Origin: Streptomyces sp. STR69
GTDB taxonomy: Bacteria; Actinomycetota; Actinomycetes; Streptomycetales; Streptomycetaceae
Reading direction: 5' to 3'
NCBI RefSeq assembly: GCF_024519455.1
Contig: NZ_JALJRY010000029.1
Coordinates: 44,472 to 108,471, forward strand
DNA length: 64,000 bases
A program made the position numbers and the translations under genes. A model generated the notes under the pieces. That model was not told the DNA's origin. It ran no database searches and saw only the letters and a list, made by a program, of their open reading frames with translations. Numbering within the stretch: position 1 is the first letter of the stretch; every line of letters starts with the position of its first letter. This document shows positions 1 through 7,400 of this stretch, piece by piece.

Positions 1-410
1 AGTTCCTCGTCCGTCTCGGGAGCGTCGAGTTCGGCGCGCTTGAAGGGGCGGAACGGGTCGATGCCCTGCCAGGCGCCGGGGCCGAAGTAGCCTACGGCGC
101 CCAGGAGTTGGCGGTAGAAGTAGCTCTCGGACCAGAGCCAGGGGATGTCGTACCAGGACTGTCCCGCGTACTCGTCGGTGCCCCAGCCGGCCCACTGGGC
201 GCGGTCGGGGGCGTCGGTGGGGAGGGGCTGGACCGTGCCCTCGGTGCAGTTCTTCAGCAGGGCGTCGAGGGCGCGGTGCTGTGCGGGGCCGTAGGGAAAG
301 GCGTCGCGTACCTGCTGGATGATCGCGGGGTGCCGTTCGGCCAGCACGCTGCGGGGGAACGAGCCGGGCTCGTTGCCGAGGATCACGGGCGCGGCGGGGG
401 TGTCGGGCAT
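1..410 (-). CDS. ARMT1/DUF89-type damage-control phosphatase, 5' part only
   Basis: The first 136 codons are present and the 3' end runs off the left edge of the window. The protein begins MPDTPAAPVILGNEPGSF and contains the blocks SYFYRQLLGAVGYFGPGAW and GIDPFRPFK. These are typical of the DUF89/ARMT1-like metal-dependent phosphatase family, which hydrolyses damaged or surplus phosphometabolites. The metal-binding core lies in the missing C-terminal part, so activity cannot be judged. The start is ATG at 410 with a GGTGAG ribosome-binding site just upstream. It lies 22 bp downstream of the TetR gene on the same strand, so the two may be co-transcribed and under TetR control. Family assignment rests on recognising the N-terminal motifs only. 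Confidence 0.7.
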   Translation of the reverse strand, partial: MPDTPAAPVILGNEPGSFPRSVLAERHPAIIQQVRDAFPYGPAQHRALDALLKNCTEGTVQPLPTDAPDRAQWAGWGTDEYAGQSWYDIPWLWSESYFYRQLLGAVGYFGPGAWQGIDPFRPFKRAELDAPETDEE

Positions 411-432
411 GCGGCTCACCGTACCGGGCGGG

Positions 433-1080
433 TCAGCCGACGCCGATCTCCCGCTCCAGCCGCACGGCGAGGCTGAGATAGCGGGCGCGGCGCGGGACGG
501 GAACCACGCCGCGGATCACCAGGTGCCACATCTCGGCGGTTCTGCGGGGCTGCAGGGCAACCGGTTCCAGGGCACGCCCGATGACGCGGATACCGACGAA
601 GAGGCCGATGAGGGTGCGGGCGACGGCGTCCACGTCGATGTCGGGGTGCGCGTCGGCCTCCGCGACCGCGCCGGCGAGTTTGCGGGCGGCGATGTCGAGC
701 CACTCCGTGAAGGGGTGCGGCATCGGGGGCCGTATCTCGATCTCCCCTGCGGCGAGCCGGAGTCCGGCCCGTGGGATGGGGCCCTCGACGGCCAGCCGGG
801 TCATGCCGAAAGTGACACGTATCAGTGTCTCCAGTGAGGAGTAGCCCCGGCTGTCCATGTCCTTGGTCATCTGACGCGAGGCCTTGACCTGCATCTCCAG
901 GATGGTGCGGGCGAGGTCTTCCTTGGCCGGGAAGTGGAAGTACAGGGCGCCCTTGGTGACTTGGGCGTGGTCGACGATGTCACTGAGGCTGGTGGACTCA
1001 TAGCCCTGCCGGTCGAACAGCTCGGCGGCGGCCGTGATGATCGTTGTGCGGGTCTGTTCGGCCCGTAGCTGCCTCACCAT
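433..1080 (-). CDS. TetR-family regulator of the gamma-butyrolactone receptor (ScbR/ArpA) type
   Basis: 215 aa. The N-terminal helix-turn-helix (about residues 5-50) contains RTTIITAAAELFDRQGYEST followed by VTKGALYFHFPAKEDLA, the signature of ScbR/ArpA-like autoregulator receptors. The length also matches that family. The C-terminal ligand domain (about 75-210) has the VARTLIGLFVGIRVIGRAL helix. Family members bind ARE palindromes and release DNA on binding a gamma-butyrolactone or similar signal. The ATG at 1080 was chosen because homology begins there; the open frame extends upstream but carries unrelated sequence. A 24-bp near-perfect palindrome lies 22-45 bp upstream, suggesting autoregulation. 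No butyrolactone synthase (AfsA) gene is in the window, so the signal would come from elsewhere. A plain TetR repressor of the downstream DUF89 gene is the alternative. Confidence 0.85.
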   Translation of the reverse strand: MVRQLRAEQTRTTIITAAAELFDRQGYESTSLSDIVDHAQVTKGALYFHFPAKEDLARTILEMQVKASRQMTKDMDSRGYSSLETLIRVTFGMTRLAVEGPIPRAGLRLAAGEIEIRPPMPHPFTEWLDIAARKLAGAVAEADAHPDIDVDAVARTLIGLFVGIRVIGRALEPVALQPRRTAEMWHLVIRGVVPVPRRARYLSLAVRLEREIGVG

Positions 1081-1104
1081 CGACTGAAACACTCCCGTGA
1101 AGGA

Positions 1105-1131
1105 AAAACAACGGCCCATGCCGTTTTTTCT
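1105..1131. promoter_or_regulatory. Candidate autoregulatory palindrome (ARE-like operator)
   Basis: The arms AACGGC (1110-1115) and GCCGTT (1120-1125) flank CCAT. The symmetry continues outward after one mismatch with AAA (1106-1108) and TTT (1127-1129). The resulting AAACAACGGC-N4-GCCGTTTTTT shape resembles ARE sites of butyrolactone receptors. It sits just upstream of the TetR start codon at 1080, where an autorepressor would act. Confidence 0.5.
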
Positions 1132-1320
1132 TACCCCCTGAACACAGTAGCTCACCGTCCGACGTCTTCGACCTTGCCCCCGAAGACCACCAACACCCCT
1201 CACGTTCCCATCACTTGCACCTCTCTGTCACCCTCACCCCGACTCTTGACCACTTTCGGTATCTGTGGCACGTGTCAACGACCGTTCTCGGCCATACGGA
1301 CGACCGGCCGCCCCGGGGAG

Positions 1321-1336
1321 GCGCCCGTGGGGGCGC
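1321..1336 (-). terminator. Short GC hairpin downstream of the protease gene
   Basis: GCGCCC-GTGG-GGGCGC lies about 50 nt beyond the protease stop codon. The stem is only six base pairs with no clear U-run, so this is a weak candidate. Confidence 0.3.
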
Positions 1337-1385
1337 ACCTCTCATTACGGGTCGGCCGGTCGGTTTCTGTGCGTGAGCTGTGGAA

Positions 1386-3197
1386 TCAGAAGGTGAGCTG
1401 CCAGCTGTTGAGGGTTCCGGTGTCCTGGGCGGCGGTGTCCTGGACCCGCAGTTTCCAGGTGCCGTTGGCGGTCTCGCCGGAGGCGTCCACCGTGTAGGTG
1501 GCCTTGACGTCGTCGGCGGAGTCCGAGGTGCTGGCGGACTTCAGACGGTACGTCGAGCCGTCCGGTGCGACCAGGTCGAGGACGAGGTCGCCGCGGTAGG
1601 TGTGGGTGATGTCGACGCCGACCTGGAGGGCCGAAGGCGCGTTGCCCGTACGGCCGTTGACGGTGATCGGGGACTCGACGGCCGCGCCCGCGTCGGGGAC
1701 GGCCACGGCGGTGCTGCTGGAGAAGGTGGTCCCCGTCGTCGTACCGCCGCCGCTCACGGCCTGGACGGTCTTGGCCGCGTCCGCGAGTCCTGCGCCGCAG
1801 CCGCCCGAGCAACTGCCGGGCAGGGCGCGGGCGTTGGTCTTGATGGCCGACTCGATCTGGGCCGGGGTGAGCGTGGAGTTCGCCGATTTCATGAGCGCGA
1901 CCAGGCCCGCGATGTGCGGGGTGGCCATGCTGGTGCCCTGGTAGTAGGCGTAGGACTCGGAGGACGGCGTCTTGGTGCCGGAGTTCAGTGTGGAGTAGAT
2001 GCCGTTGGCGGTGCCGGTGCTGGTCTGGCCGCCGGGGGCCGAAATGTCCACGCCGGAGCCGTAGTTGGAGTAGGAGGCCTTGGCGCCGGTCCGGTTGGTG
2101 GCGGCGACCGAGATGACATTGGCGCAGTTGCCCGGGGAGTGGTTCGCGACGTTGTCGTTGTCGTTGCCGGCGGCCACGACGACCGTGGTGCCGCGGTTCG
2201 CGGCTGCGGTGATCGCGCTCTGGGTGGCCGAGGTGCAGGCGCCGTCGCCGCCCAGGCTCATGTTGATGACCTTGGCGATGTTGCCGTTGGCGGGGACGCC
2301 GGAGACGGTGCCGCCGGACGCCCAGGTGATGGCGTCGATGATGTCGGAGTCGTAGCCGCCGCACTTGCCGAGGACGCGCAGCGGGGAGATCTTCGCGCCG
2401 TAGGCGATGCCCGCGATGCCCTTGCCGTTGTTGGTGACTGCGGCGATGGTGCCGGCCACATGGGTGCCGTGCCAGGAGGAGTTGCTCGCCCCGATGCCCG
2501 TACCGCACTCGTTCGCGGCGTAGTAGTCGCCGGGGTCGGCCGGGTTGCTGTCGCGGCCGTCGCCGTCGACCGAGACGGCGGTGTCGGTGATGAAGTCGTA
2601 GCCCGCGACGATGTTCGCGGCTAGGTCGGAGTGGGTGACGTAGCCGGTGTCGATGACGGCGACGGTGACCCCGCTGCCGGTCGAAGTCGGCCACGCGGCG
2701 GGGACGTTCATGCCGGCCGTGGACTCGAAGAGGTCCCACTGCTTGCCGTACTCGGTGTCGTTCGGGTCGGCCTGCGGGGTGTTGAGGCGGTCCGGTACGA
2801 CGTAGGAGACCTGCGGGTCGGCCCTGAACTCGGCGATGACGTCGGCGACTTCGGTGGTGCTCCTGGCGTCGCCGAGGCCGACGAGGGCGGCACCGGTGCC
2901 GAGGCGGCGCTGGAAGTCGACGTCCTCGCCGGTCTCCTTGCCCTTGGCGGTGGCGTCCGTTTCGGCGGCCCGGTTCGAACTCGCTTCCGCCGCACCGGAC
3001 TTGTAGCCGACGATGAGGCGCTGGGCGAGGGTGCCGGGGGCGGCCTCGGTCTGGCCGGACAGGGCCGGCGCGGTGGTCTGGGCGGTGGGTTCCTGGGCGA
3101 CGGCGGCCGAGGTGGCCACCGTGGCGAGGAGGGCCGCGGAGACCGCGGCAACGGATATCAGGGTCCGTCCGGTGGGGAATGCCGTGGGAGTGCGCAA
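1386..3197 (-). CDS. Secreted S8 subtilisin-like serine protease with P/homoB domain
   Basis: 603 aa. A signal peptide (residues 1-about 35, TLISVAAVSAALLATVATSAAVA) is followed by an I9-type inhibitor propeptide (about 55-140). The S8 catalytic domain has Asp183 (AVIDTGY), His243 (SWHGTHVAGT) and Ser423 (GTSMATPHIAG). The last about 115 residues (from VAVPDAGAAVESPITV to SWQLTF) form a P-domain as in proprotein convertases. It should be exported, self-process and act outside the cell. The start chosen is TTG at 3197, seven nt after GAAAGG. The longer open frame upstream is basic and lacks a signal-peptide start. It is transcribed divergently from the LPMO gene. Several Streptomyces proteases have this architecture, so the specific substrate is unknown. 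Confidence 0.93.
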   Translation of the reverse strand: MRTPTAFPTGRTLISVAAVSAALLATVATSAAVAQEPTAQTTAPALSGQTEAAPGTLAQRLIVGYKSGAAEASSNRAAETDATAKGKETGEDVDFQRRLGTGAALVGLGDARSTTEVADVIAEFRADPQVSYVVPDRLNTPQADPNDTEYGKQWDLFESTAGMNVPAAWPTSTGSGVTVAVIDTGYVTHSDLAANIVAGYDFITDTAVSVDGDGRDSNPADPGDYYAANECGTGIGASNSSWHGTHVAGTIAAVTNNGKGIAGIAYGAKISPLRVLGKCGGYDSDIIDAITWASGGTVSGVPANGNIAKVINMSLGGDGACTSATQSAITAAANRGTTVVVAAGNDNDNVANHSPGNCANVISVAATNRTGAKASYSNYGSGVDISAPGGQTSTGTANGIYSTLNSGTKTPSSESYAYYQGTSMATPHIAGLVALMKSANSTLTPAQIESAIKTNARALPGSCSGGCGAGLADAAKTVQAVSGGGTTTGTTFSSSTAVAVPDAGAAVESPITVNGRTGNAPSALQVGVDITHTYRGDLVLDLVAPDGSTYRLKSASTSDSADDVKATYTVDASGETANGTWKLRVQDTAAQDTGTLNSWQLTF

Positions 3198-3565
3198 GGG
3201 CTTGCCTTTCGTGGCCGGACTCCGAGCAGGGCGGAGCCGCGGTCGATTCGCTTCGTCGTCGAAGCGGCGTGGGGTCGATCCAGCGGGCGCCGGGCGCGGG
3301 CGGCTGCCTCGAACAGGGGTTGCCTGTGGGTCAGCTGTGGCCAAACGATAGGCAAAGAGAAGGTCATACGGATACGGGGGAAACCCTCGATCGGGCCGGA
3401 AACCGCCCTCGACATCGGCCGGTTGACCGATGTGCCCCGGTTCACGGCGGCGGGGGTGGACTGAACGCGTCGGGCCTGGGGCGGTGGGGGCGGACTGAAC
3501 GCGTGGGACCCCAGGGCCGTATGACACGGACAGACCGTTCTGCCCCGGCCGAGGAGACGTTCCGG
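3198..3565. other. Divergent intergenic region (protease/LPMO) with 22-bp direct repeat
   Basis: This is the 5' region for both secreted-protein genes. Two 22-bp copies of a G-rich unit ending GGACTGAACGCGT occur at 3449-3470 and 3483-3504, differing at two bases, with a 34-bp period. The rest holds no gene. An ATG at 3521 is in frame with the LPMO but lacks a ribosome-binding site. Confidence 0.5.
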
Positions 3566-4510
3566 ATGTCCCGGATGACCGCACATCGCACCGCCATGGT
3601 GGGCGCCGCCATGGCCCCGCTGCTGCTCACCGTCTGGGCGGCGGGTCCGGCGCAGGCGCACGGGGCGCCGACGTATCCGGTCAGCCGGGTGTACGCCTGC
3701 TCGCCGGACGGCGGCAGCGCGGCCGGTTCGGCGGCCTGCAAGGCGGCCGTGGCGGCGAACGGGGGGCCCTTCACCTTCTGGGACAACATCCGGGTCCCGG
3801 ACATCAACGGGCGGGACCGGCAGCTGATCCCCGACGGGAAGCTGTGCAGCGGTGGCCTGTCCGACTACAAGGGACTGGACATCACCCGTACCGACTTTCC
3901 GTCGACGCGGCTGACTCCGGGGGCGAAGCTGACGATGACGTACGCGTCGACGATCGCGCACACCGGCACGTTCAAGTTGTATCTGACGAAGGCCGGTTAC
4001 GACCCGTCGAAGCCGCTCACCTGGTCCGAGCTGCCGACGCAGCCGTTCGCCGAGGTGAAGGACCCGCCGCTGACGGGTGGCGCGTACCGCATCAAGGCGA
4101 CGCTGCCGACGGGCCGGACGGGGCGGCAACTGATCTACACGATCTGGCAGAACAGCAGCACCGAGGACACGTACTACTCGTGCTCGGACGTGGTGTTCCC
4201 CGGGGGCGCCACCCCTTCGTCGAAGTCCACGACGGGGACGGCCGGTTCGAAGGACAGGACAGCGAGTCCGTCGGCGTCCGCGACCAAGTCCCCTGCGGCA
4301 GCGAGCACTTCGGCCAGTGCCACGGCTTCTGCCGCGGCGCAGAAGGCGTCCCCCGCCGAGGAGACCACCGCGCCCGGCAGCAGTCCGGTGGCGTCCGACG
4401 TCGACGCCTCTTCGGGCGGCCCTTCGGCGCCCATGCTGGCGGGCGGCGCCGCCGCGGTGCTGGTACTCACCGGGGGCGCCGCCCTGGCCCTGCGACTGCG
4501 CCGACGCTGA
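3566..4510 (+). CDS. AA10 lytic polysaccharide monooxygenase with C-terminal membrane anchor
   Basis: 314 aa. The signal peptide ends AGPAQA, so the mature protein starts at His32 (HGAPTYP). His32 and His132 (TIAHTGTF) form the copper histidine brace of AA10 enzymes, which cut crystalline chitin or cellulose oxidatively. The catalytic domain runs to about residue 212 (YYSCSDVVF). A Ser/Ala/Thr-rich linker follows (about 215-285), then a transmembrane helix (AAAVLVLTGGAALAL) and an RLRRR tail. The enzyme would therefore be tethered to the membrane rather than freely secreted. The start is ATG at 3566, nine nt after GAGGAG. No CBM is present. It faces the divergent subtilase gene across a 368-bp region. 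Substrate (chitin or cellulose) cannot be decided from sequence. Confidence 0.92.
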   Translation: MSRMTAHRTAMVGAAMAPLLLTVWAAGPAQAHGAPTYPVSRVYACSPDGGSAAGSAACKAAVAANGGPFTFWDNIRVPDINGRDRQLIPDGKLCSGGLSDYKGLDITRTDFPSTRLTPGAKLTMTYASTIAHTGTFKLYLTKAGYDPSKPLTWSELPTQPFAEVKDPPLTGGAYRIKATLPTGRTGRQLIYTIWQNSSTEDTYYSCSDVVFPGGATPSSKSTTGTAGSKDRTASPSASATKSPAAASTSASATASAAAQKASPAEETTAPGSSPVASDVDASSGGPSAPMLAGGAAAVLVLTGGAALALRLRRR

Positions 4511-4539
4511 ACTCGGCGCGAACAGGCCCTGCTTGCTGC

Positions 4540-5193
4540 TTAGTTGGTGTAGACCGCCACGCCGTTGTCCGTCACCGGGGCGTACTTCGCGGTGAAGTAG
4601 CCCGCGCTGAAGCACAGCGACGAGCCGGAGGTCTTGGTGAAGGCCTGGTTGGTGAAGTTGATGCTGGTGTCGGTGTTGCTCGCCGTGCCGCTCAGGCTGG
4701 GGGCCTGGTAGACGCAGGTGATGCTGCCCAGCAGGGTGGTCAGCTTGACCGTGGTCTGGATGGTGGAGCCGCTGGCCGGGGTGACGGTCAGGGTGCCGTC
4801 CGAGGCTGCCGCGGTGGTGTAGGGCAGGTTGTCGACCGTGATGCTGGAGACGCCGAGGACGCCCAGGACGTTGCTGGTGCAGCTGCTGCTGTCGAAGGTC
4901 TGTCCGGAGACGGTCTCGGTGGCGGTGCCCGGCGCGGTCGGGTTGTCGGTGACGGTCGCGGTGAACTGCGACGAGGTGCACTTGATGCCGCTGGTGCCGG
5001 TCGCGCTGGAGTACAGGGTGGCGCTGGTGCCGGTGGCCAGGGGCGCGGTCAGCACATCGCCGACGGCGACGGCCGTACCGCCGAGGCTGCCGGTGGTGAG
5101 CACCGGGGTGTCAGCCGCGGACGCCGGGACGGTGAAGGGGAGGGTGAGCGCGGCGACGGAGCCGACGAGGGTGAGGACGGTGCGAGTGCGCAT
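4540..5193 (-). CDS. Secreted protein of unknown function (Streptomyces 'Tat signal domain' family)
   Basis: 217 aa. Signal peptide MRTRTVLTLVGSVAALTLPFTVPASA is followed by an exported Thr/Ser-rich beta-type domain with six cysteines, which are likely disulfides. No catalytic motif is recognisable. The start is ATG at 5193 with a GAGG ribosome-binding site. It converges on the LPMO gene, 29 bp apart with no hairpin between them, and is divergent from the DUF6230 gene. Related proteins are often found beside DUF6230/DUF6114 genes in streptomycetes, so a shared cell-surface role is plausible but inferred. The signal peptide lacks a clear twin-arginine pair, so Sec export is as likely as Tat. 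Confidence 0.75.
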   Translation of the reverse strand: MRTRTVLTLVGSVAALTLPFTVPASAADTPVLTTGSLGGTAVAVGDVLTAPLATGTSATLYSSATGTSGIKCTSSQFTATVTDNPTAPGTATETVSGQTFDSSSCTSNVLGVLGVSSITVDNLPYTTAAASDGTLTVTPASGSTIQTTVKLTTLLGSITCVYQAPSLSGTASNTDTSINFTNQAFTKTSGSSLCFSAGYFTAKYAPVTDNGVAVYTN

Positions 5194-5899
5194 GCGGGTG
5201 TACCTCTTCTTCCGAAGTGGAGGGCCGAACCAGGGGGTTCTTTGGGGGGTGGGGGAACAGGGGGGTCTTTCGAGGTGAGGTAACTGGGGCTTGGGGCGCG
5301 TGAGTTGGCCGTCGCCGGCCCGTGACGCCTTCTCCGTACGCAACGGGCCGGCGACGGCGGCCGGCCGGGGACCGGCCGGAGGCCCACGGGGGTTGAAGGC
5401 TTCCGGCCGGGCCGGGCGGTGGGGCGGACGGCACGGACCAGGGGGGAAGCGGCCGTGCCGGGCCGCGGGGGTGCGGACTCTGGGGCAGTGAAGTGCCCCT
5501 GTGGAAAGGGAAGTCCGGGAACGCGGCTCCTGCCACGTGCCGGATCCGGCGCCACGGATCCGGCAAACAAGGGAGAGTTGTAGACCTGAGTGTCCGTCAA
5601 CGTCAAGACATGCAAGTCAAGTTGGTGCGCTGTTCGGTGTGCGGTGCCGGACTCCACGAGGTCACCGACAGGGCTTGCCCCACAGGTGGCACATCATCAA
5701 CACTCTTTTTCCACAACTCCCTTGACCCTCGAATGTAACCCCCGGTAACTTCCTCGACGGCTACTGCTGCGTAACCTGAAAGCCCTTGCACCCGCCGGGA
5801 GTTGTGAGGACGGCTGCGCCGCACTCGCTGTCCGCGCCAGGACAACGCGCCACATTGCATACCGACTCGCGTTGACTAGAGCAGCACATGGGAGCAGAC
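5194..5899. other. 706-bp divergent intergenic region
   Basis: This is the upstream region for two exported-protein genes. The stretch 5340-5450 is extremely GC-rich. The stretch 5690-5890 is AT-richer and promoter-like. Short open frames here (for example 5493-5738) lack ribosome-binding sites and family resemblance, and I do not consider them genes. Confidence 0.4.
5855..5882 (+). promoter_or_regulatory. Candidate promoter of the DUF6230-DUF6114 operon
   Basis: A -35 element TTGCAT (5855-5860) and a -10 element TAGAGC (5877-5882) are separated by 16 nt, immediately upstream of the start codons at 5888/5900. The leader would be very short. Confidence 0.35.
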
Positions 5900-6583
5900 A
5901 TGGCTTCACCCTCGGACGCCAACTCGTCCGCAGGCAACACCCCCGAGAACCCGGAAACCGGTTCCGCACCTGAGACCGCCGAGGTTCCCGAAAGACGCGG
6001 TCAGGTCCGACTGCGCCGCGCCGCCGTGATGGCGGTGCCGGCCACCCTGGCCTTCGCGGCCCTCGGGATACTCACCGCCCAGGGCGCCCTGGGGGTGCAG
6101 TTCTCCATCTCGGGCATGCCGTTCACGGTCACCGCCAAGTCGCTCGACGGCACCGGCTTCGAGCAGTTCGGCGGCCTCGACAACATGATCCCGAACAGCC
6201 CGAACGCGGGTGACACCGGCGGCCAGGTGCTGGTCATGACCTCCGCCATCAAGAACGCCACGCTCGACAGCCTCTGCCAGAGCGTCGACCTGGGCGGGAT
6301 CAACCTGCTGATCAAGGCGGGCAGCGGCTCGACGAAGGTGACGGCGACCAACCTGACGACCGACTCGACCGAGCTGTCGGGTGACGCGTCCTTCGGCAAC
6401 ATCGAGATCGGCAACGACGCCAGCACGCTCACCAAGGCGGGCGTCCAGGGTCCCAAGGGCGTCTTCAGCCAGCAGTCCGACACCGTGCACATCGACAACC
6501 TGCGGCAGACCAACTACTCCACCACAGCTGGTGTGTTCAAGCTGCCGGGCCTCAAGCTCAGCTTCAGCGACTCGGGTTGCTGA
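5900..6583 (+). CDS. DUF6230 family membrane-anchored protein
   Basis: 227 aa. The N-terminus is hydrophilic (about residues 1-40) and followed by a single hydrophobic segment (VMAVPATLAFAALGILTAQGALG), which acts as signal anchor. The external domain begins VQFSISGMPFTVTAKSLDGT and contains two cysteines. This matches the actinobacterial DUF6230 family, sometimes misnamed cholesterol esterase; no catalytic triad is visible. ATG 5900 is preferred over ATG 5888 because GGGAG lies at the right distance before it. The stop overlaps the start of the DUF6114 gene by one base, indicating translational coupling. The pair probably forms one surface complex. Its biochemical role is unknown. Confidence 0.8.
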   Translation: MASPSDANSSAGNTPENPETGSAPETAEVPERRGQVRLRRAAVMAVPATLAFAALGILTAQGALGVQFSISGMPFTVTAKSLDGTGFEQFGGLDNMIPNSPNAGDTGGQVLVMTSAIKNATLDSLCQSVDLGGINLLIKAGSGSTKVTATNLTTDSTELSGDASFGNIEIGNDASTLTKAGVQGPKGVFSQQSDTVHIDNLRQTNYSTTAGVFKLPGLKLSFSDSGC

Positions 6584-7026
6584 TGTCCGACAACCTGTCA
6601 CGGCAAGGGACGCGGCCCGCCTTCCGTGCTTGGCGGGCCCGTCGTCCGTTCTGGGGCGGGCTGTTGCTCGCCCTGGGCGGGGCGGAGATCCTGCTCACGG
6701 AGAAGGTGTCGCTGAAGGTCGCGATGCACTTCGGAATGCAGGGCGTCACCGGCTACCTGCTCCCCGTGGTGATGCTCCTGTGCGGACTGCTGATCCTCTT
6801 CAGCCCGGGCCAGCGGCTGTTCTACTCGATCGTCGGGATCCTGTGCACCCTGGGCAGCTGGCTCACCTCGAACCTCGGCGGCTTCTTCATCGGGCTGCTG
6901 CTGGGCATCGCGGGCAGCTGCATGACGTTCGGCTGGCTGCCGGACCAGGAACCGCGGTCGGAGCGCAGGCGCCGCAAGCGCGAGGCGAAGACGGCCACGA
7001 AGACGGAACTCCAGCACCAGGCCTGA
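6583..7026 (+). CDS. DUF6114 family integral membrane protein
   Basis: 147 aa. Four hydrophobic segments can be seen: FWGGLLLALGGAEIL, LLPVVMLLCGLLILF, FYSIVGILCTLGSWL and GGFFIGLLLGIAGSCMTFGW. A basic cytoplasmic tail (RSERRRRKREAK) follows. The family is conserved next to DUF6230 in Streptomyces; function is unknown. The ATG at 6583 shares one base with the upstream TGA; a TTG at 6577 in frame is a less likely start. A hairpin terminator follows at 7050-7075, and tatA converges from the other side. Confidence 0.8.
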   Translation: MSDNLSRQGTRPAFRAWRARRPFWGGLLLALGGAEILLTEKVSLKVAMHFGMQGVTGYLLPVVMLLCGLLILFSPGQRLFYSIVGILCTLGSWLTSNLGGFFIGLLLGIAGSCMTFGWLPDQEPRSERRRRKREAKTATKTELQHQA

Positions 7027-7049
7027 CCGTAGGGCCCCCAAGGCGTCAC

Positions 7050-7075
7050 GCCCCGGCAGTCACAACCGCCGGGGC
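7050..7075. terminator. Hairpin between convergent DUF6114 and tatA genes
   Basis: GCCCCGGC (7050-7057) pairs perfectly with GCCGGGGC (7068-7075) across a 10-nt loop. It lies between two convergent genes and could serve both. There is no U-run, as is usual in Streptomyces. Confidence 0.55.
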
Positions 7076-7097
7076 TCGACGTGTGCCCGCAGTGCCG

Positions 7098-7352
7098 TCA
7101 GTGCGCGGTCGCGGGCGGCTCGGTGCCGGTGGTCGCCGGGGACTCGGTCGAGGTGTGCACGGCGGTCGGCTCCACGGGGACCGACTCCGCCAGGTTGCTC
7201 TCCTCCTTCATCGCCTTCGCCTCGCTCTTGAGGATGCGCATGGACTTGCCCAGCCCGCGCGCGGCCTCGGGGAGCTTCTTCGAGCCGAACAGCAGGATGA
7301 CCATGATCGCCACGACCAGCAGGTGCCATGGTTCCAGTCCGTTGCGGAGCAT
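7098..7352 (-). CDS. tatA: TatA/E-type twin-arginine translocase subunit
   Basis: 84 aa. A short N-terminal helix (PWHLLVVAIMVILLFG) is followed by the conserved SKKLPEAARGLGKSMRILKSE amphipathic helix and a polar tail, the TatA fold. TatA oligomers form the pore element of the Tat pathway for folded proteins. ATG 7352 follows GAAAGG. No tatC or tatB lies nearby, so this is a stand-alone paralogue. It lies 31 bp downstream of the P-type ATPase gene on the same strand. An inverted repeat in that gap (7377-7400) suggests either its own promoter and operator or co-transcription with the metal ATPase. Confidence 0.85.
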   Translation of the reverse strand: MLRNGLEPWHLLVVAIMVILLFGSKKLPEAARGLGKSMRILKSEAKAMKEESNLAESVPVEPTAVHTSTESPATTGTEPPATAH

Positions 7353-7376
7353 GATCTCGACCTTTCGTCCCTGACA

Positions 7377-7400
7377 ACAGTTGCTATGTTGCGCAACTGT
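7377..7400. promoter_or_regulatory. Inverted repeat upstream of tatA
   Basis: ACAGTTGC (7377-7384) and GCAACTGT (7393-7400) are perfect inverted arms. Nested inside is a second perfect palindrome, GTTGCGCAAC (7388-7397). It overlaps the stop codon of the ATPase gene and lies 25 bp before the tatA start. It looks like a dimeric repressor operator rather than a terminator, as it has no GC-rich stem or U-run. Confidence 0.4.

Larger units (their letters stand above)
1081..1385. other. Non-coding region between TetR gene and protease gene
   Basis: The region holds the 5' leader and presumed promoter of the TetR gene with its palindrome (1105-1131), and the 3' flank of the protease gene with a small GC hairpin (1321-1336). 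The middle (about 1140-1310) shows no convincing gene or repeat. Confidence 0.5.

Noticed and set aside
5493..5738. A small open frame (81 codons) with a CSVCGAGLHE segment resembling a zinc finger
   Set aside because: Only two cysteines are close together, there is no ribosome-binding site, and it lies in a divergent promoter region.
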